A stretch of DNA of 64,000 nt, from NCBI GenBank assembly GCA_026545225.1, contig CM048848.1:13682853-13746852 (forward strand), written 5' to 3'. How positions within the stretch are numbered: the stretch's first letter is position 1; each line of letters opens with the position of its first letter. Below, piece after piece: positions 1 through 11,477 of the stretch. The notes beneath the pieces were generated by a model, which was given only the letters and a program-made list of their open reading frames with translations, searched no databases and was not told the origin of the DNA. Origin of the DNA: Cornus controversa. Lineage: Eukaryota > Streptophyta > Magnoliopsida > Cornales > Cornaceae. A program made the position numbers and the translations under genes.

Positions 1-48
1 ATAGATGATGACGACCACGATGATGAAGAGGCTAGACCACTAGTATAA
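1..48 (+). other. possible C-terminal end of an ORF cut by the window edge
   Basis: Frame 1 reads through a short acidic stretch rich in Asp and Glu and ends at TAA (46-48). Acidic tails of this kind occur at the end of many plant proteins, including transposases, but 15 residues are too few to assign a family. It could be chance. Confidence 0.2.
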
Positions 49-987
49 ACAACTCAACGGAAGCTGATATCATCTCCGACAGTGATTAGTCAATGGAGTG
101 AACTGCTCCAACCAAGTTGGTGCAATATTATATGCAATGTATTGAACAATAATGCTACTCGATCTATTGTCTGATGAAGTACGTTTTTATATTTATTATA
201 TATATATATAGAAAATTAGGAGAATTTCCATGCATATTAAGCCAAACACAACAAGACAACACTAGAAACAAGAGTCTTCAATGTCATTAGAAAATTAGTC
301 ACCATGTTAATTTACAAATTAGTTTCTGCTACTGAAGCATTGAACACTGAAAATTGCAATATATATGTTGTAATGTTTTTGTCATGTTAATAAAATTTTC
401 TCTCAGTTCATTGCCGATCATATTCTAATGATCATTGTCATCAATACACTTTTACCTTTACCCAAAAAAAAAATATTATTTTCAAAGTGAAAAAAAAAAG
501 AACAAAGCCTGACTCAAGTGATCTATAAATATTAATGAGATAACAGAAACTCACATGAATATATCGACGGGTCACTTTTCATTTCCAATATTGTCTAATA
601 AGCTCATTTTATTATTTGAGTTAAATTAAATTTTTGATAAAAAATAAGATTAACAAATGTATAATTTAGTGTACTTTGATCCATGTAAGACGAGAAGACC
701 ATATGTTTTCGGTGGTGAATTATTAGATGTTTTAAGAGATAAAACACCACTATAGTCGACAAAAAAAATAATAATAATACTAAAATTAGAATAGAAATAA
801 TTGCTATTTTGGTTGAAAGCATGGGTTATCATTTATCTCTGTTATGTGTGTGACTCATATTGTTAAGAAAAATTATTGATGTTGTGGTTGGGAGCGCCAA
901 TTCGATATTTTAGATTCGAAATGGAAGAAAATTTAGTTCAAATACAACACTAGTTGAGGGGTGATAGAAGATGGATGCTAAAACTTT

Positions 988-1037
<50 letters not shown>

Positions 1038-2084
1038 CTGCGTGAGAAAGAACTTTCCTCCTTCCCCTTTTTCTCAGCAAAGGACAAAACAAGAAACTAC
1101 ACCTTAGTGCGTTTTTCTAGATAGATCTTTGGATTAAGTGAGAAGAAAGAAGATACCTCTAATTCCATATAGGAACCGGGGTACCTATTTCCATGACAGG
1201 TTCTTATATGCACCATCCCATAGTGAACCATATTATGATGGGAAACAAGAATAAGACTAGAAAAAAAAAAACAAAAAGGAATAAGACGAGGAAAATAAAA
1301 TTTACAAGGAATTTATTTATTTATTTTAAATAAAATAGTTCATTGACTAAAAATGCAAAATACAAATAAGCAAAATAAGATAACATTATATGTGACTCCT
1401 TTGAACAACATTGGTCAATCAATTTCATTTGCCCAAAACAAAACCTTGCTCAATTTATAAAGAAAGACAATGTGGTGAATTTGAAAAAGGAAAAATTAAG
1501 CTTTGGAAGTGTGAAAAGAATGTCAACAATTGACCCTGAAATTCAGGTTTTTACTCTCTTGCTATTACTTTAGATTTAAGGGTTAGGTATTAGGTGGGCA
1601 AACAAATTCTTTGGAAATCATAAAGTAATGAGAGAATAAATTATCTCTCTCTCTCTCTAACAGAGATTACTATTTTATATTAATGGAATATAGTCCCTGG
1701 ACAAATAATATATGTTTATATATGCCTTGTCGAGTTTGTTGAAAACTAATGAGCCTGTGAAGATTCTTATAGTCGCTAGAAGTCCTTTTCAACATTCTGC
1801 TTGACATGATCGACTTCCCTCCTTTTATTATATTATATATACACAGAGACACATTAGAGAATGGGAGAGAGATTTGGGCATCATTGTTTGAGAGGATTGC
1901 GAACATGAGCTGTTTTATTTTGAATATTCGGATATATATAGCAAATATTACAGAGACAAATAGGAGGATTACATTCATGATGCTCAGAGTAGACTAATGG
2001 TCTTAGTTAATCACCACACAAATCTCTGGAATAGTCTGTCACGTCTAGCACTATCACGTTGATTCACTGCTACTATTTCAAATT
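49..2084. other. AT-rich intergenic DNA, no supported gene
   Basis: No open frame here resembles a protein I recognise. The stretch holds several A/T homopolymer runs, a long (TA)n tract and CT-rich patches near 1,645. The short frames present are low in complexity and overlap on both strands. Confidence 0.6.
990..1036. repeat. (TA)n microsatellite
   Basis: Uninterrupted TA dinucleotide repeat of about 23 units. A short frame of repeated Ile-Tyr read through it is not a gene. Confidence 0.95.
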
Positions 2085-2372
2085 CAAACTCTTTATTACT
2101 GTTTCCGAATTCAAACTCCTCATTACTGGAATAATTTGCATAGGCCGGAGGTCCACGTTATCCATATTTAGTTGACTGCGAAGAACAACGTCAGCATAAA
2201 CCGGAATTGGATCAACGAGCTAGTTGCCACCAATTCCAAGTCCATCAATTGTCAATTGGATACCCCACATCATGGGATCCATGTGCTGTTCAAACCACTG
2301 TTCTTGATTGCTCAAAAGGCTTACACTCTGTGATCATCGTCGCTAGTTATTGCCGTTTCTATTAGTCACCAT
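2085..2372 (-). pseudogene. degraded gag-like 5' internal region of an LTR retrotransposon
   Basis: Reading leftward on the minus strand from an ATG at 2372, one frame continues to about 2085 with three in-frame stops. It includes a segment reading NQEQWFEQHMDPMMWGIQ, typical in character of the start of a plant gag region. It lies immediately inside a primer-binding site and LTR, which is the main reason for the call. No zinc knuckle or pol follows: the element is truncated at its left end here. Lineage not determined. Confidence 0.45.
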
Positions 2373-2391
2373 CAGACTAGGATAGAATCAA

Positions 2392-2404
2392 GGCTCTGAT
2401 ACCA
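2392..2404 (-). other. primer-binding site (initiator tRNA-Met type)
   Basis: The minus strand reads TGGTATCAGAGCC, the plant LTR-element primer-binding sequence complementary to initiator tRNA-Met. It is separated by 2 bases from the CA end of the adjacent LTR. Confidence 0.75.
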
Positions 2405-2406
2405 AT

Positions 2407-2888
2407 TGATAAAGCGGAAGGTATTAATGTTTACAAAAGAAACAATAAAAGAACTTTGAATCCACATAGTGTAGAGAAATAAAATGAACTACTATTGGTA
2501 ATAATGAATGATTAATATTACTTTTGCAATACATGGCTATATTTCGACCACTAACAAAAATTTTCAAATATTCCACTTTCTTCCTATAGCACTGGAAAAT
2601 GCAAATTCCAACTCTAAATGATAAAATTTGGTAAAAAAAGAACGATATGAGTCGGATGCAAGGCTGGTAAATATTGATTGTTGGATTGTTTCCCATTGAA
2701 AATGAGCCTTCGCAAGCCCAAAAAACTTGGTCGAACTGCACCAGAAAAAAAGTGATAAATCTGTCCTCCATCACTAAATATTGGAAAAAAAAATTCAAAT
2801 AGCTGAAAGATTTTATTTTAAGTAATAGATTTTCCCTAGCCAAAATTTCAGCAATTTGGGACACATTGGATTATATAGGTCCCACACA
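2407..2888 (-). mobile_element. LTR (5' LTR of a truncated retrotransposon)
   Basis: On the minus strand the segment opens TGTGTGGGACC and ends TTTATCA just before the primer-binding site, giving TG...CA ends and a length of about 480 bp. The opening resembles common plant LTR starts. A minus-strand open frame of 146 codons inside it has no recognisable domain and is taken as chance. No second LTR copy is visible nearby. Confidence 0.55.
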
Positions 2889-3224
2889 ATAAAAGAAGAA
2901 TGGTTTATCAAGCTGTTACTCAAAGGTGACAACATAATTGACTATAAAGGAAAGAGGAGTAATAAACAAATAATACTTCTCTTTGTTTAGAAGCCATCTT
3001 GACATTCTCCAAGAAGAACAACTACTTATATATTAAACAAAAACAAAAATTATGAGGAGAAAATAAGCAAATTAAAGAGAAACTGAAAGAAATTAAGCTC
3101 TGAAGCGCATTAACAAAATGAAATTCTAATAAAACTAAACCATTAGATCATTAATTATTTGATGGGTTCAGCATACATGTTTGCCTTACACATGCATATC
3201 TTCCCTTTTACCTTAGCTTCATGT

Positions 3225-5853
3225 TTAGGACAATTCTGGACCACCAAAGACATGACTGCTTGTCTGAGCTGAATTCATTTTAGGGTCCAAAGAGCTTATA
3301 TCAATCCCATTTTGCTGCTCTCTTTGTGCAAAACCACCACCCATTTTTCTCACCATCCCTCCTCCAACACCCAAAAAGTCCAGTGTCAATCTGTCAGACC
3401 CTCCCATACCAACCTTATAATTTTGATGCAACTTAGACTCTCCGGACGAGATCGCACCCTCATTGAACCCACCAAAGCTGTTATGATCTTGCTCATTCCC
3501 TCTCCCAAATATAGAAGAGCTCCCATTTGCAAGAGAATTCATTAGTCCTTGCAGTTGATTATCATTTTCCACTTGTGAACTTAGGTTCTCACCACCACCA
3601 CCACCACCACCACCACCAGCAGTACTGCTGCCAAAACTTCTGCCAAAGTTAGTAGACATAAATTGCCAATCAGACTTAGCACCACCACTTGATGAAGAAC
3701 TTCCCAAACCTTTTAGTAATGAGGCATTGTTGTTGCTTGTGGTTGAGCCCATTTGAGCAGCCTTTTGAAGCAATGCAGTGGCAGACATATGCGCAGGCAC
3801 GATGCTTTCGCGCTGCACTGAATTGCTATAGAGAGAAGATAGTCCTGGTCCAACATTATGATGATCACCCATGTTAACTGAGAATATTGTTGTCCCTTGG
3901 CTACCTCCATTTCCATTACTGAACTGATCAGGAATTAAGAAACCCGCGGACGATAAGTTGGCGCTATTTTGGTTTCCATTTTCTCCATTATTCATGCTAC
4001 TGGCCGGACTATTAACGGAAAAGAAACTGCGGTTGAAGAGATTGTTAGCAGATGGAGAGTTGTTAGCGGTGGCTTGAAGATCAGGAAGTTGCATTAGACC
4101 GTGAAACGGCTTGTTTGGCATTAATTCGTGCTGCTGGCTGTGTTGTTCTTGATAGGCTTGGTTTGAATCCGGCATGAAGAATGCAGGCGAAGGCATGGAT
4201 TGAAGAGGCTGACTTAAAGAGGAAGGATTTGATGGAGAGATGAGGTGCTCGTATTTCGGTCCCCCGACACTGCCAAGCCTTAACATGTTGCTACTGGAAG
4301 GGTGGTTCTGATCTTGTAATGGAGAAATATGGGAACCCACTTGAGATAGACCCAAGCTCATGTGGTTGCTTCCATATAGATGGCTACTGATGGTGTTGAG
4401 GCTTGAAGGGTGTCTTGCACTTTCCTGAGCCAATGCATCACAGAAGGCCCTGTGTGTAATGAAACTGTCCCTCCTGTGACAAATAATAATTATTGTGAAA
4501 AAGAAAGCTATCAGACTAGACACCTTTTATGTAAAGATGGTAATATGGACGTAAAGAGTACAAGTTCATGAAATAAATTATATATATATATATATATATA
4601 TGTCAATTGTCATTGTAAAAGTGGAACCAGTCAAGGAAAAAGTTGCTATCATAAGGAAAAAGAAGTGGAATCAGAATAACAGATGAAACAAAATTGTCTT
4701 CTCTATGAGACTTTTCTTATTCATTCAAGGAGTTGGGCTAAGGTGCTATATGACAAATTTGACAAATAAGTATTGAAAATTTTTAGTGATGAAATTCTAA
4801 GCTATAATTGTAAATTGAGTTTTTATTTATTTATTTTATTCTTAAGCATTCAATGTCACAGTGAAGTCAAGACAATGTCAAAATGGTACTTAATTCCATA
4901 AATACTTAATACAATCAAAATTAAGTGCTGAATTGGATTACCTAACAAGACAAATAAAAGAATTTCATGTGTGTATAAAACAATTCAAATGGAGTTAATA
5001 TTCATATCACTTTGAAATGACTCATTTTAATCGGTCCAAAATGAAATGGTGAAGAAGGTATATAATTGCATGTAACATTTATTTAACAGGAGATTGATTG
5101 GTCAAAATTTGATGGAAACAAAGGAAATGCAAGAAGGGTTTTATGCAGCAAAAATTCAATTGATAGAATTCTATTCATAGTAGGAAAAAAATATTAGCAA
5201 GCAAAAAAATTAAATTAGAATAATCCATCAAAGTCTAGCTACAATTTGCAGGATCGACTCCTCAATAGATGAACAAGAGAATCATACATATGCAAGTGAT
5301 TGAAAAGACCATTTCTAGGGTTCATCTTCTTTCAATGCAAACTACTTATCAATATGAGAGTTTTTCCATTCACAAACATAGAAATTACTGTTAATGTGAA
5401 TGATGAAATGACTGCAAATCAAGCTTGAAAATTGGTGCTGCACCAAATTTTACTTATTTACTGTCTAGAGAGAGAGAACATCTTGGTCCCATAACCCTAA
5501 AGTTATCATGGGAGAGGAACCTGCAAGAGCACAGCTCAGAGTACATTTAGCCAGTAACAACATCCAACTCACATGAGAACAAACCAAGAGACAACATGCT
5601 TCCTTTGTATTAGTGTCACGTGAATAGCTAAAGATCAAGGCGTTGTTTCCAAGGGAAAAAAAGATGATTTAATTTTCTCTCTCTCCTAATTCTATTCATG
5701 TACATGTGTGTGTATTTGAAGCTAGCCTTTTATACCTATAGACCACTGCAATCTCGCAGATTACTCACGTGGAACTAGTCTCTCTGCCATTAGCATCCAC
5801 ACAAACACAGACACTCTTCTATGAGTGAGAAGAACAACCGAGTAAAAGAAGCT

Positions 5854-5898
<45 letters not shown>

Positions 5899-7032
5899 TG
5901 CAGTTCATTTCAGAAACCAAGGCTAGCTTATAGAACATTGTTAACTTGGAAACTGAAGTGAAAGAAAAGGATGAACAAACATTATTCTCTGATCTGTCCT
6001 CTTCTACTCAGTCTCTATATCTATAGAAACCCTTTTTCCTATAACATCGATATTCTTTGTCAACTTATATAATGAATGAGTGATTATATATTAAATTTCA
6101 TTATATGCATATGATTGATGTAAGGGGAAAAAAAAAAATTGGGTTGCTTAATTATTACCTTGAGAAAAGAGTGCCACAGTCACATCTGTATTCTCTTGTA
6201 CCACATGTTTTTGAATGAGCTTTCCAATCAGATTGAACTGCATATCTCTTTGAACACTTCTCACACTTATACTTCTTCTCACCATGCTTTCTGGAGTAGT
6301 GCTTCTTGATGCCGGTGAGGTCGCCGAGAGCTCTCGACGGGTCATGGTGGACACAGGTGGGCTCAGGACACAGATACACCTTCCTCTTCACTTCTTTTGT
6401 GGTCTTCTGCTTTAGCTTCCAAGGCAGGTTGTGCCCTCTTCTGTGGAGCTGGAGGTTTTGCTCCCTTTGGAACCCTTTGTTGCATACCTCACAAATGAAT
6501 CTGTTTGTTGCCATTAGGGTCTTGGGAGATAGTGCAATTACCTCTGCATCTGGATCTGTTAGGTATCAGAAAATTAACCCAAACAACAAAACAATATAGA
6601 AAAGTCACAACTAGCAGACCTAATAAGAATCTAACTCATAAATCTAGAAATTCCATAGATGTCCAAGGGAAAAAAATAATAATTAAAAAAAATGAATGAT
6701 TTTATCAAGAATTAGGGTTTTTAGAGGATCCCATTATCAAATTGAGAAACATGAGCCGGGACTTGTTTCTAAGTTTTTGTTTTTGCAAACTCACACACAG
6801 ACACCCACAAACACACAAACATATGTATGTGATATATGCAGATAATGAATGTAATTAATGGGTACTTGCCTGGTGTTCCTGGAAGATTCCTCCTTTTCTT
6901 CTGAGGTGCTGTGGCTGGAGCTGTTGAAGAAGTGGGTATGGAGGGATGTTGTTGTTGTTGTTGCTTCATCTGGTTTTGATCATCTTCTCTTAGTCCGAAG
7001 ATTAACGGGGTTGATGATGGAGCGACCGCCAT
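3225..7032 (-). CDS. INDETERMINATE DOMAIN (IDD/BIRD) C2H2 zinc-finger transcription factor
   Basis: Three coding exons on the minus strand: 7032-6870, 6555-6159 and 4473-3225, 1,809 nt, 602 residues. Introns are 6869-6556 (GC-AG) and 6158-4474 (GT-AG). After a variable N-terminus with a poly-Gln run (residues 24-28) comes the basic KKRRNLPGTP segment (45-54), then the ID domain. Finger 1 is Cys76/79-His92/96, finger 2 Cys117/122-His140/145, finger 3 Cys152/155-His168/Cys172 (C2HC), finger 4 Cys179/181-His194/Cys198. The C-terminal half is Asn/Ser/Gly-rich with the family motifs MSATALLQKAAQMG (416-429) and LTLDFLGVGG (549-558). IDD proteins are nuclear DNA-binding regulators, several working with SHORT-ROOT/SCARECROW or DELLA proteins. 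The C-terminus suggests an IDD4/5/6/7-type member, but I cannot choose. The ATG is the first in frame. No break is seen. Confidence 0.95.
3591..3618 (-). repeat. trinucleotide repeat coding for poly-Gly in the IDD protein
   Basis: About nine GGT codons on the minus strand encode residues 473-481, a Gly run in the disordered C-terminal half. Such runs are prone to length change. Confidence 0.9.
4579..4601. repeat. (TA)n microsatellite in IDD intron 2
   Basis: About eleven TA units, within the second intron near its 3' end. Confidence 0.9.
5856..5896. repeat. (TA)n microsatellite in IDD intron 2
   Basis: About twenty TA units within the second intron. Confidence 0.95.
6556..6869 (-). other. 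intron 1 of the IDD gene, GC-AG type
   Basis: Exon 1 ends CCAG and the intron opens GCAAGT, the strong GC-donor consensus. It ends TAACAG before ATCCAGATGC. Only this donor keeps the frame from PGTP into the DPDAEVIALSPKTL block of the ID domain. The GT four bases downstream would shift the frame. Confidence 0.85.
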
Positions 7033-7122
7033 GTCCAGAGCTTTGTTTATGAAGCTTTTTGTTGGATTCTCTTTGTTGTCTTCAGCAGAGAAGCTAATCT
7101 ACAAATCCAAATCTACCAAAAT

Positions 7123-7215
7123 GACCACTACCCACCAAGAGATTTGAACTCTTTCACTAATACATGATAACTGAAAATTCTGGCTCTTGGGTAGTAAATT
7201 GATTTGAATCTATCC
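7123..7215. repeat. IDD upstream duplicated block, copy 1
   Basis: Shares CACTACCCA, AGATTTGA(A/G)CTCTT, CTAATA and GGCTCTTGGGTA, in the same order, with the block at 7,333-7,440. It lies in the presumed 5' untranslated or promoter region of the IDD gene. Confidence 0.6.
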
Positions 7216-7332
7216 CGAGTTTGGTCACATATATGAAACAACTTGACATACAACCAAGAAAAAAAAATTAAGAACCAGGAGTATCAGTAGCCAATCTCAA
7301 ATTCAAAATCGATTAACGAAGATGAGAAGATG

Positions 7333-7440
7333 AGCACTACCCAGAAACAGATTTGAGCTCTTCTGCTAATATTCAATCAATCTCTCACAAACATGCAGAT
7401 AGAGAAGAATTGAAACTTGTGGCTCTTGGGTATGATTGAT
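7333..7440. repeat. IDD upstream duplicated block, copy 2
   Basis: Diverged copy of 7,123-7,215, with about 15-20 extra bases in its middle. A regulatory role is possible but not shown. Confidence 0.6.
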
Positions 7441-7486
7441 CTACTAGCTTCTACATAGAAGCTAGACAGAAAAAACCAGGAGGAAA

Positions 7487-7505
7487 CTATATATCTATAT
7501 AAGGA
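7487..7505 (-). promoter_or_regulatory. candidate TATA element of the IDD gene
   Basis: The minus strand reads TTATATAGATATATAG about 460 bp upstream of the ATG. In such AT-rich DNA a TATA match is weak evidence. The distance would fit a long leader. Confidence 0.3.
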
Positions 7506-9132
7506 GACAGCTACAATCCGGAGATGAAGAGATATATGGAAATAATGAATCCGTAAACCACCTTTGCTTCTTCCTCTATTGCAGTACTTGTTGTGTTTTT
7601 TTTTTTTTTTTTTTTAATATACAATAATAAAAATTATGCTGTTGCTGTTACTATTACTATTCTTCAATCATTTAATGTCATGTACATACATGAACACATA
7701 CATAAATATTCGCCCATATATCTATATACACATATACTTATCCCTATCTCTTTCTCTCTCACTCACTCAAACACACTTTCTCTCTCTAGAGTATGCCTTA
7801 TTTTCGTCACTATTACACATTGCAAATAATGATTTGCAAAAAGTGAGAATTAATTGAGGAAGGGGGGCTGGTGTTGCTGTTCTTGCAGCTCACACGCAGC
7901 AGACCACCGTGTCGTTACTCGGCGATGGTTTAGGGCCACACTAACCTGTGGGCCTCCCCTTGCCTCCCCCTTCTTTCTCTCTCTCTCACTTACAGATCGT
8001 ATCTTCTTGCAAACATTAAGACAAACCTCTCTTTCGTCACAACCCCATTTGTCATGATCTACTTGTATGTTTACTTTTTCATATTTTTATCGCAGAAAAT
8101 ACCTACCATACCCTCCCTTCGGTTTGGTAACTGTTTTTACTTTTTTTTTTTTTTTTTTTTTATGAAAAACATAAACCAATGGAAAAATTTTTGATTACAT
8201 TTTTTTACCAAAAAATACATTTGTTAGGTTTGCACATTACCGCATTTGCTTGAAAAGGCTCAAATCTAGAAGCAAAATAATAATAATAATAGTTGATATA
8301 AAGGTTGTGCTAACAAATCTAGTTACAAATATATATGTTTCTGTTTTAAAATAAATTACAGCACAACAAAAATACTATTTATACTTTGTATGAAATCTAA
8401 AATGGAAAATAGAAATGAGTGCCAAAGGGGCCCTCGTAACTCTCCTTATAATTGATGTTTCGAAATAAGAAAATCATTTATAAGAGAGTTACAGAATGAA
8501 AAGTGTGAAATTTTATTGACCGATAGATTTGAGTCCATCAAAATTTATAAATTATAGCAATTCATTGGATTTGTATAGCATTTCTCATAAATATTATTGT
8601 AGCACTTAAAAATTGAATTATTCAATTTTGGATCAGTTTAACTCGAGGGAAAGTGATTTTTTTTTTAAATCACCATATACCAGTGTCATATTTAGTGACA
8701 CCCTCAATTCTTAGTTATAATTTTTTTTTGGTAGGTAATTCTTAGTTATATTTATTAGTCAATTTGTAAAATTTTTATTTTCTTAAATTTATTTTCTTTG
8801 GTGAACCTTTTTTTATTTTATTATTATTATTATTTTTTTGAAGGTAAAGAAGATTGCACTACTCTCACCCCCTTGCTTTTCAAACATTTTCTGTACTAGT
8901 AATGTTACTTGACTATCCTTCGGAGCTCTTGCCGTTGGGATCACGGGTGCGGCTTGATCGTGGCCCCACAAATTTTTTGTTTTTTTTAAAAAATCCTATT
9001 TATGGTACCTAGCTAGTAAATATTAATAATAGTATGTTGGCCAAAGAGAATTAAATGTGGTCCCTGGCTCATTTTGTTTTGTTTTTTTTAAAGAAAAAAC
9101 CTTTGTTTATGATTACTTATTAGTATGGTTAT
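7506..9132. other. intergenic DNA upstream of the IDD gene
   Basis: Holds poly-T runs at about 7,597-7,615 and 8,141-8,161, a CT-rich stretch at 7,745-7,790, and a short GC-richer patch at about 7,855-7,970. No gene or clear mobile element recognised. Confidence 0.6.
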
Positions 9133-9135
9133 TAA

Positions 9136-10391
9136 GGGTCCGTTTGGAAACCGTTTATGTTTAGTGTTTAAGTGTTTATATAAACAGTATTTATGTTACG
9201 ATTTTGTTTATCTATAAACATGAGTGTTGTTTGATAACGAAAAAACGTTTGGCTTATTTTAAAAATCATAAATAGAAAAACATGTTTGTTAGCCTTAAAT
9301 TGTTTTTTTTTATAAAAAAAATTAACACAATAAACTGCATAAAAAGTAAAGTTTATGCTACAACAAATTTATTGAGCAATAACAGAGCAAAAAATATGCA
9401 TAAAAAAGAAATAAATAATATTGGGTTACATATATATCTACACACTGCAAATGATACTGTAAAAGTAGAATGACTCACAACCCGGTTCTTTTCAGTTATT
9501 AGGAGAACTAAAACCACAACCGTTCCCAACGGTTCTTTAATTTTGAAACTGGAATACGGTTCAATTCGGTTATTATAGGAGTTGTATTTAACCTTATAAT
9601 AGTTGTAATAACTTCATTGTTTAAAATTTTGTACATAACAAAATGTTATTATAAATATATATATATATAAAACAGAAAATCATTATAGGAGTTTTATAAC
9701 TATATATATATATTCAATTGTTTCAGTTTGTGTTCCAAGGCTTAGAACCGGAATCGTAGTGAACGGTTCCTAAAATTTAGAGCCGGAACCAGAACCATAA
9801 TGAACGATTTGGTTCGGTCCAATTTGTATGGACTGATAAGAGGGATTTGGAGGACATACTCTTTCTCTTGAACTTCTTATGCTACTACTTTCTTTTTCAT
9901 TTTTTATTTCTATTTTTCTTTCAACACTGAAAATGAATGAATGATATGAGTACAAAATACCTTTCTTGTTTCTTTGATAAGGAGATAGTTGAGACTTCTT
10001 TAATTTTTTTCATCAAATAAGATTTTTTTTTAGCATGGGTGTCCCTGTGTAACTATCTCCTAATTCTGTCCATACTTGATAATTCTAATATTTTTATCGT
10101 TGTATCAAACAATTGTCTTTTATAATTTTTTTTTCTTTTCATTTTCTCACTTTTAGTTTTAATTTTTAATTAAAATAATATAATCACCATTTTAGATAAA
10201 AAAGAAATTTTTTTTTTTTAATAAACATAAACATCATTTTGGTGTTTAGGATTTGAAGGCTTAGGAATAATGTTGTTTTAAAAGTGTTTTGACAATTTAT
10301 AAACAAAACAAAAATTATCAAACATGTTTATCGCAAAAATTTATTTTTATAAACAATAAACACTAAACATAAACGGTTACCAAACGGACCC
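9136..10391. mobile_element. TIR element, PIF/Harbinger (Tourist)-like, non-autonomous
   Basis: Begins GGGTCCGTTTGGAAACCG and ends with its reverse complement but for one base in the first 35 or so. Weaker inverted similarity continues for over 100 bp. Both sides carry TAA (9133-9135 and 10392-10394), a 3-bp target duplication typical of PIF/Harbinger elements. No transposase frame is present in its 1,256 bp. A GAACCGG-rich segment (about 9,476-9,850) inside may be a nested insert. Confidence 0.8.
9476..9850. repeat. GAACCGG/CCGGTTC-rich segment inside the TIR element
   Basis: Repeated variants of CGGTTC, GGAACCG and AACCGGAA occur here, including a roughly 27-bp motif present at about 9,533 and 9,760. 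This composition is unlike the flanking halves of the element, so it may be a nested small transposon. Ends not defined. Confidence 0.4.
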
Positions 10392-10394
10392 TAA

Positions 10395-11470
10395 GTTATG
10401 TGACCTAGTTGTACTTCCTCCGCTTTCAATCTAAAAGAGAGAGGATTTAGTATCTTTAATTAAGAGCATTGTGGGAGTAATTTGGTTGGGCAAAAAAATA
10501 ATTATATGTTTTAAAACAAAATTAATAATAAGTTTGTTAAAGAAAATTTCATGTTGTCCCTTCAAATCCATTGAATCTTGAAGTATTGGTTTTAGAATTC
10601 CAAATCTAATGAAAAAAGTACCTGTTATTGTCATCCTTCTTTCCGTGTAACACTCGACAGTCTCATTTATGAGACGGTCAGTATATTTGGCACACTAAAT
10701 ACACACTTGGTAGTCTTATTTATGACTCAACATCTTCTTATACTTAACACTCGATAGTCTCATTTATGATAGTTAACATTTAATATTTAAATCCTTCAAT
10801 ACGACACCTCACACGTGGTCTTCTTTTGGTCTAAAAGTGTTTCAATTTTAACTATAAAGGTGACGATGAAATTTAAACTCGGGACCTTTTTTTTCTTAGA
10901 ATTTCATGTTTAATATATTAATAATAAGATATGTACAATGTAGGAGGCTTAAAGACTTGGGTTTCCAAACATACTTGGAAACCCGAGTCTCATAATGTGC
11001 AATCATATCCACTGTATAAACCAAGCTAAAGCACAAACCAATGCCCGTTATCTCTAAACAACATTTAACCATCCAGAAAAGGAATTAGGGATTTGAAATC
11101 AATCAAATTGGTTCAGTTGATTGAGGCAAATCCCCAGTTCATTGATCTAGGGGCCGATACAGTGGATGGATAGAACGATCAAGGAGCTCCCATTCAGCAA
11201 TAGCTAATCTTGTCTGTATCGATTCTTTGAATTGTAGACACTTCAGTCAGTTTTGGATAAGAAGCTTGATTTTGTTGAGTACAATGGCTTGCGAGCATCT
11301 TTTGTTGCTGAAGATTTGCAAGTTATGTTCCAACCAAATTGTATGAATTGTTAATGAGAACGCAAGTTTGTTGATGGAGTTCTATATGTTCTCACCCTTC
11401 TAGTGATGGGATGCCCGACTAATTAGTTCTGGTCAAGTAAAATTTCCAATGTAGAATCTACATTTCTCTT
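10395..11470. other. intergenic DNA, no supported gene
   Basis: Contains three short near-copies of ACTCGA(C/T)AGTCTCATTTATGA between about 10,650 and 10,770. The rest is unassigned. The part nearest 11,470 may belong to the 3' end of the neighbouring LINE remnant, but I see no clear domain in it. Confidence 0.5.
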
Positions 11471-11477
11471 GAATAAA

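Larger units (their letters stand above)
4474..6158 (-). other. intron 2 of the IDD gene
   Basis: The donor reads CTCAAG then GTAATA, and the acceptor TGTCACAG then GAGGGACAG. The intron (1,685 nt) splits an Arg codon at the start of the fourth finger, where exon 3 continues RDSFITHRAFCD. It contains two (TA)n tracts and no open frame of interest. Confidence 0.9.

Noticed and set aside
2424-2864. 146-codon minus-strand frame
   Set aside because: Lies wholly within an LTR with TG...CA ends and a primer site. No recognisable domain.
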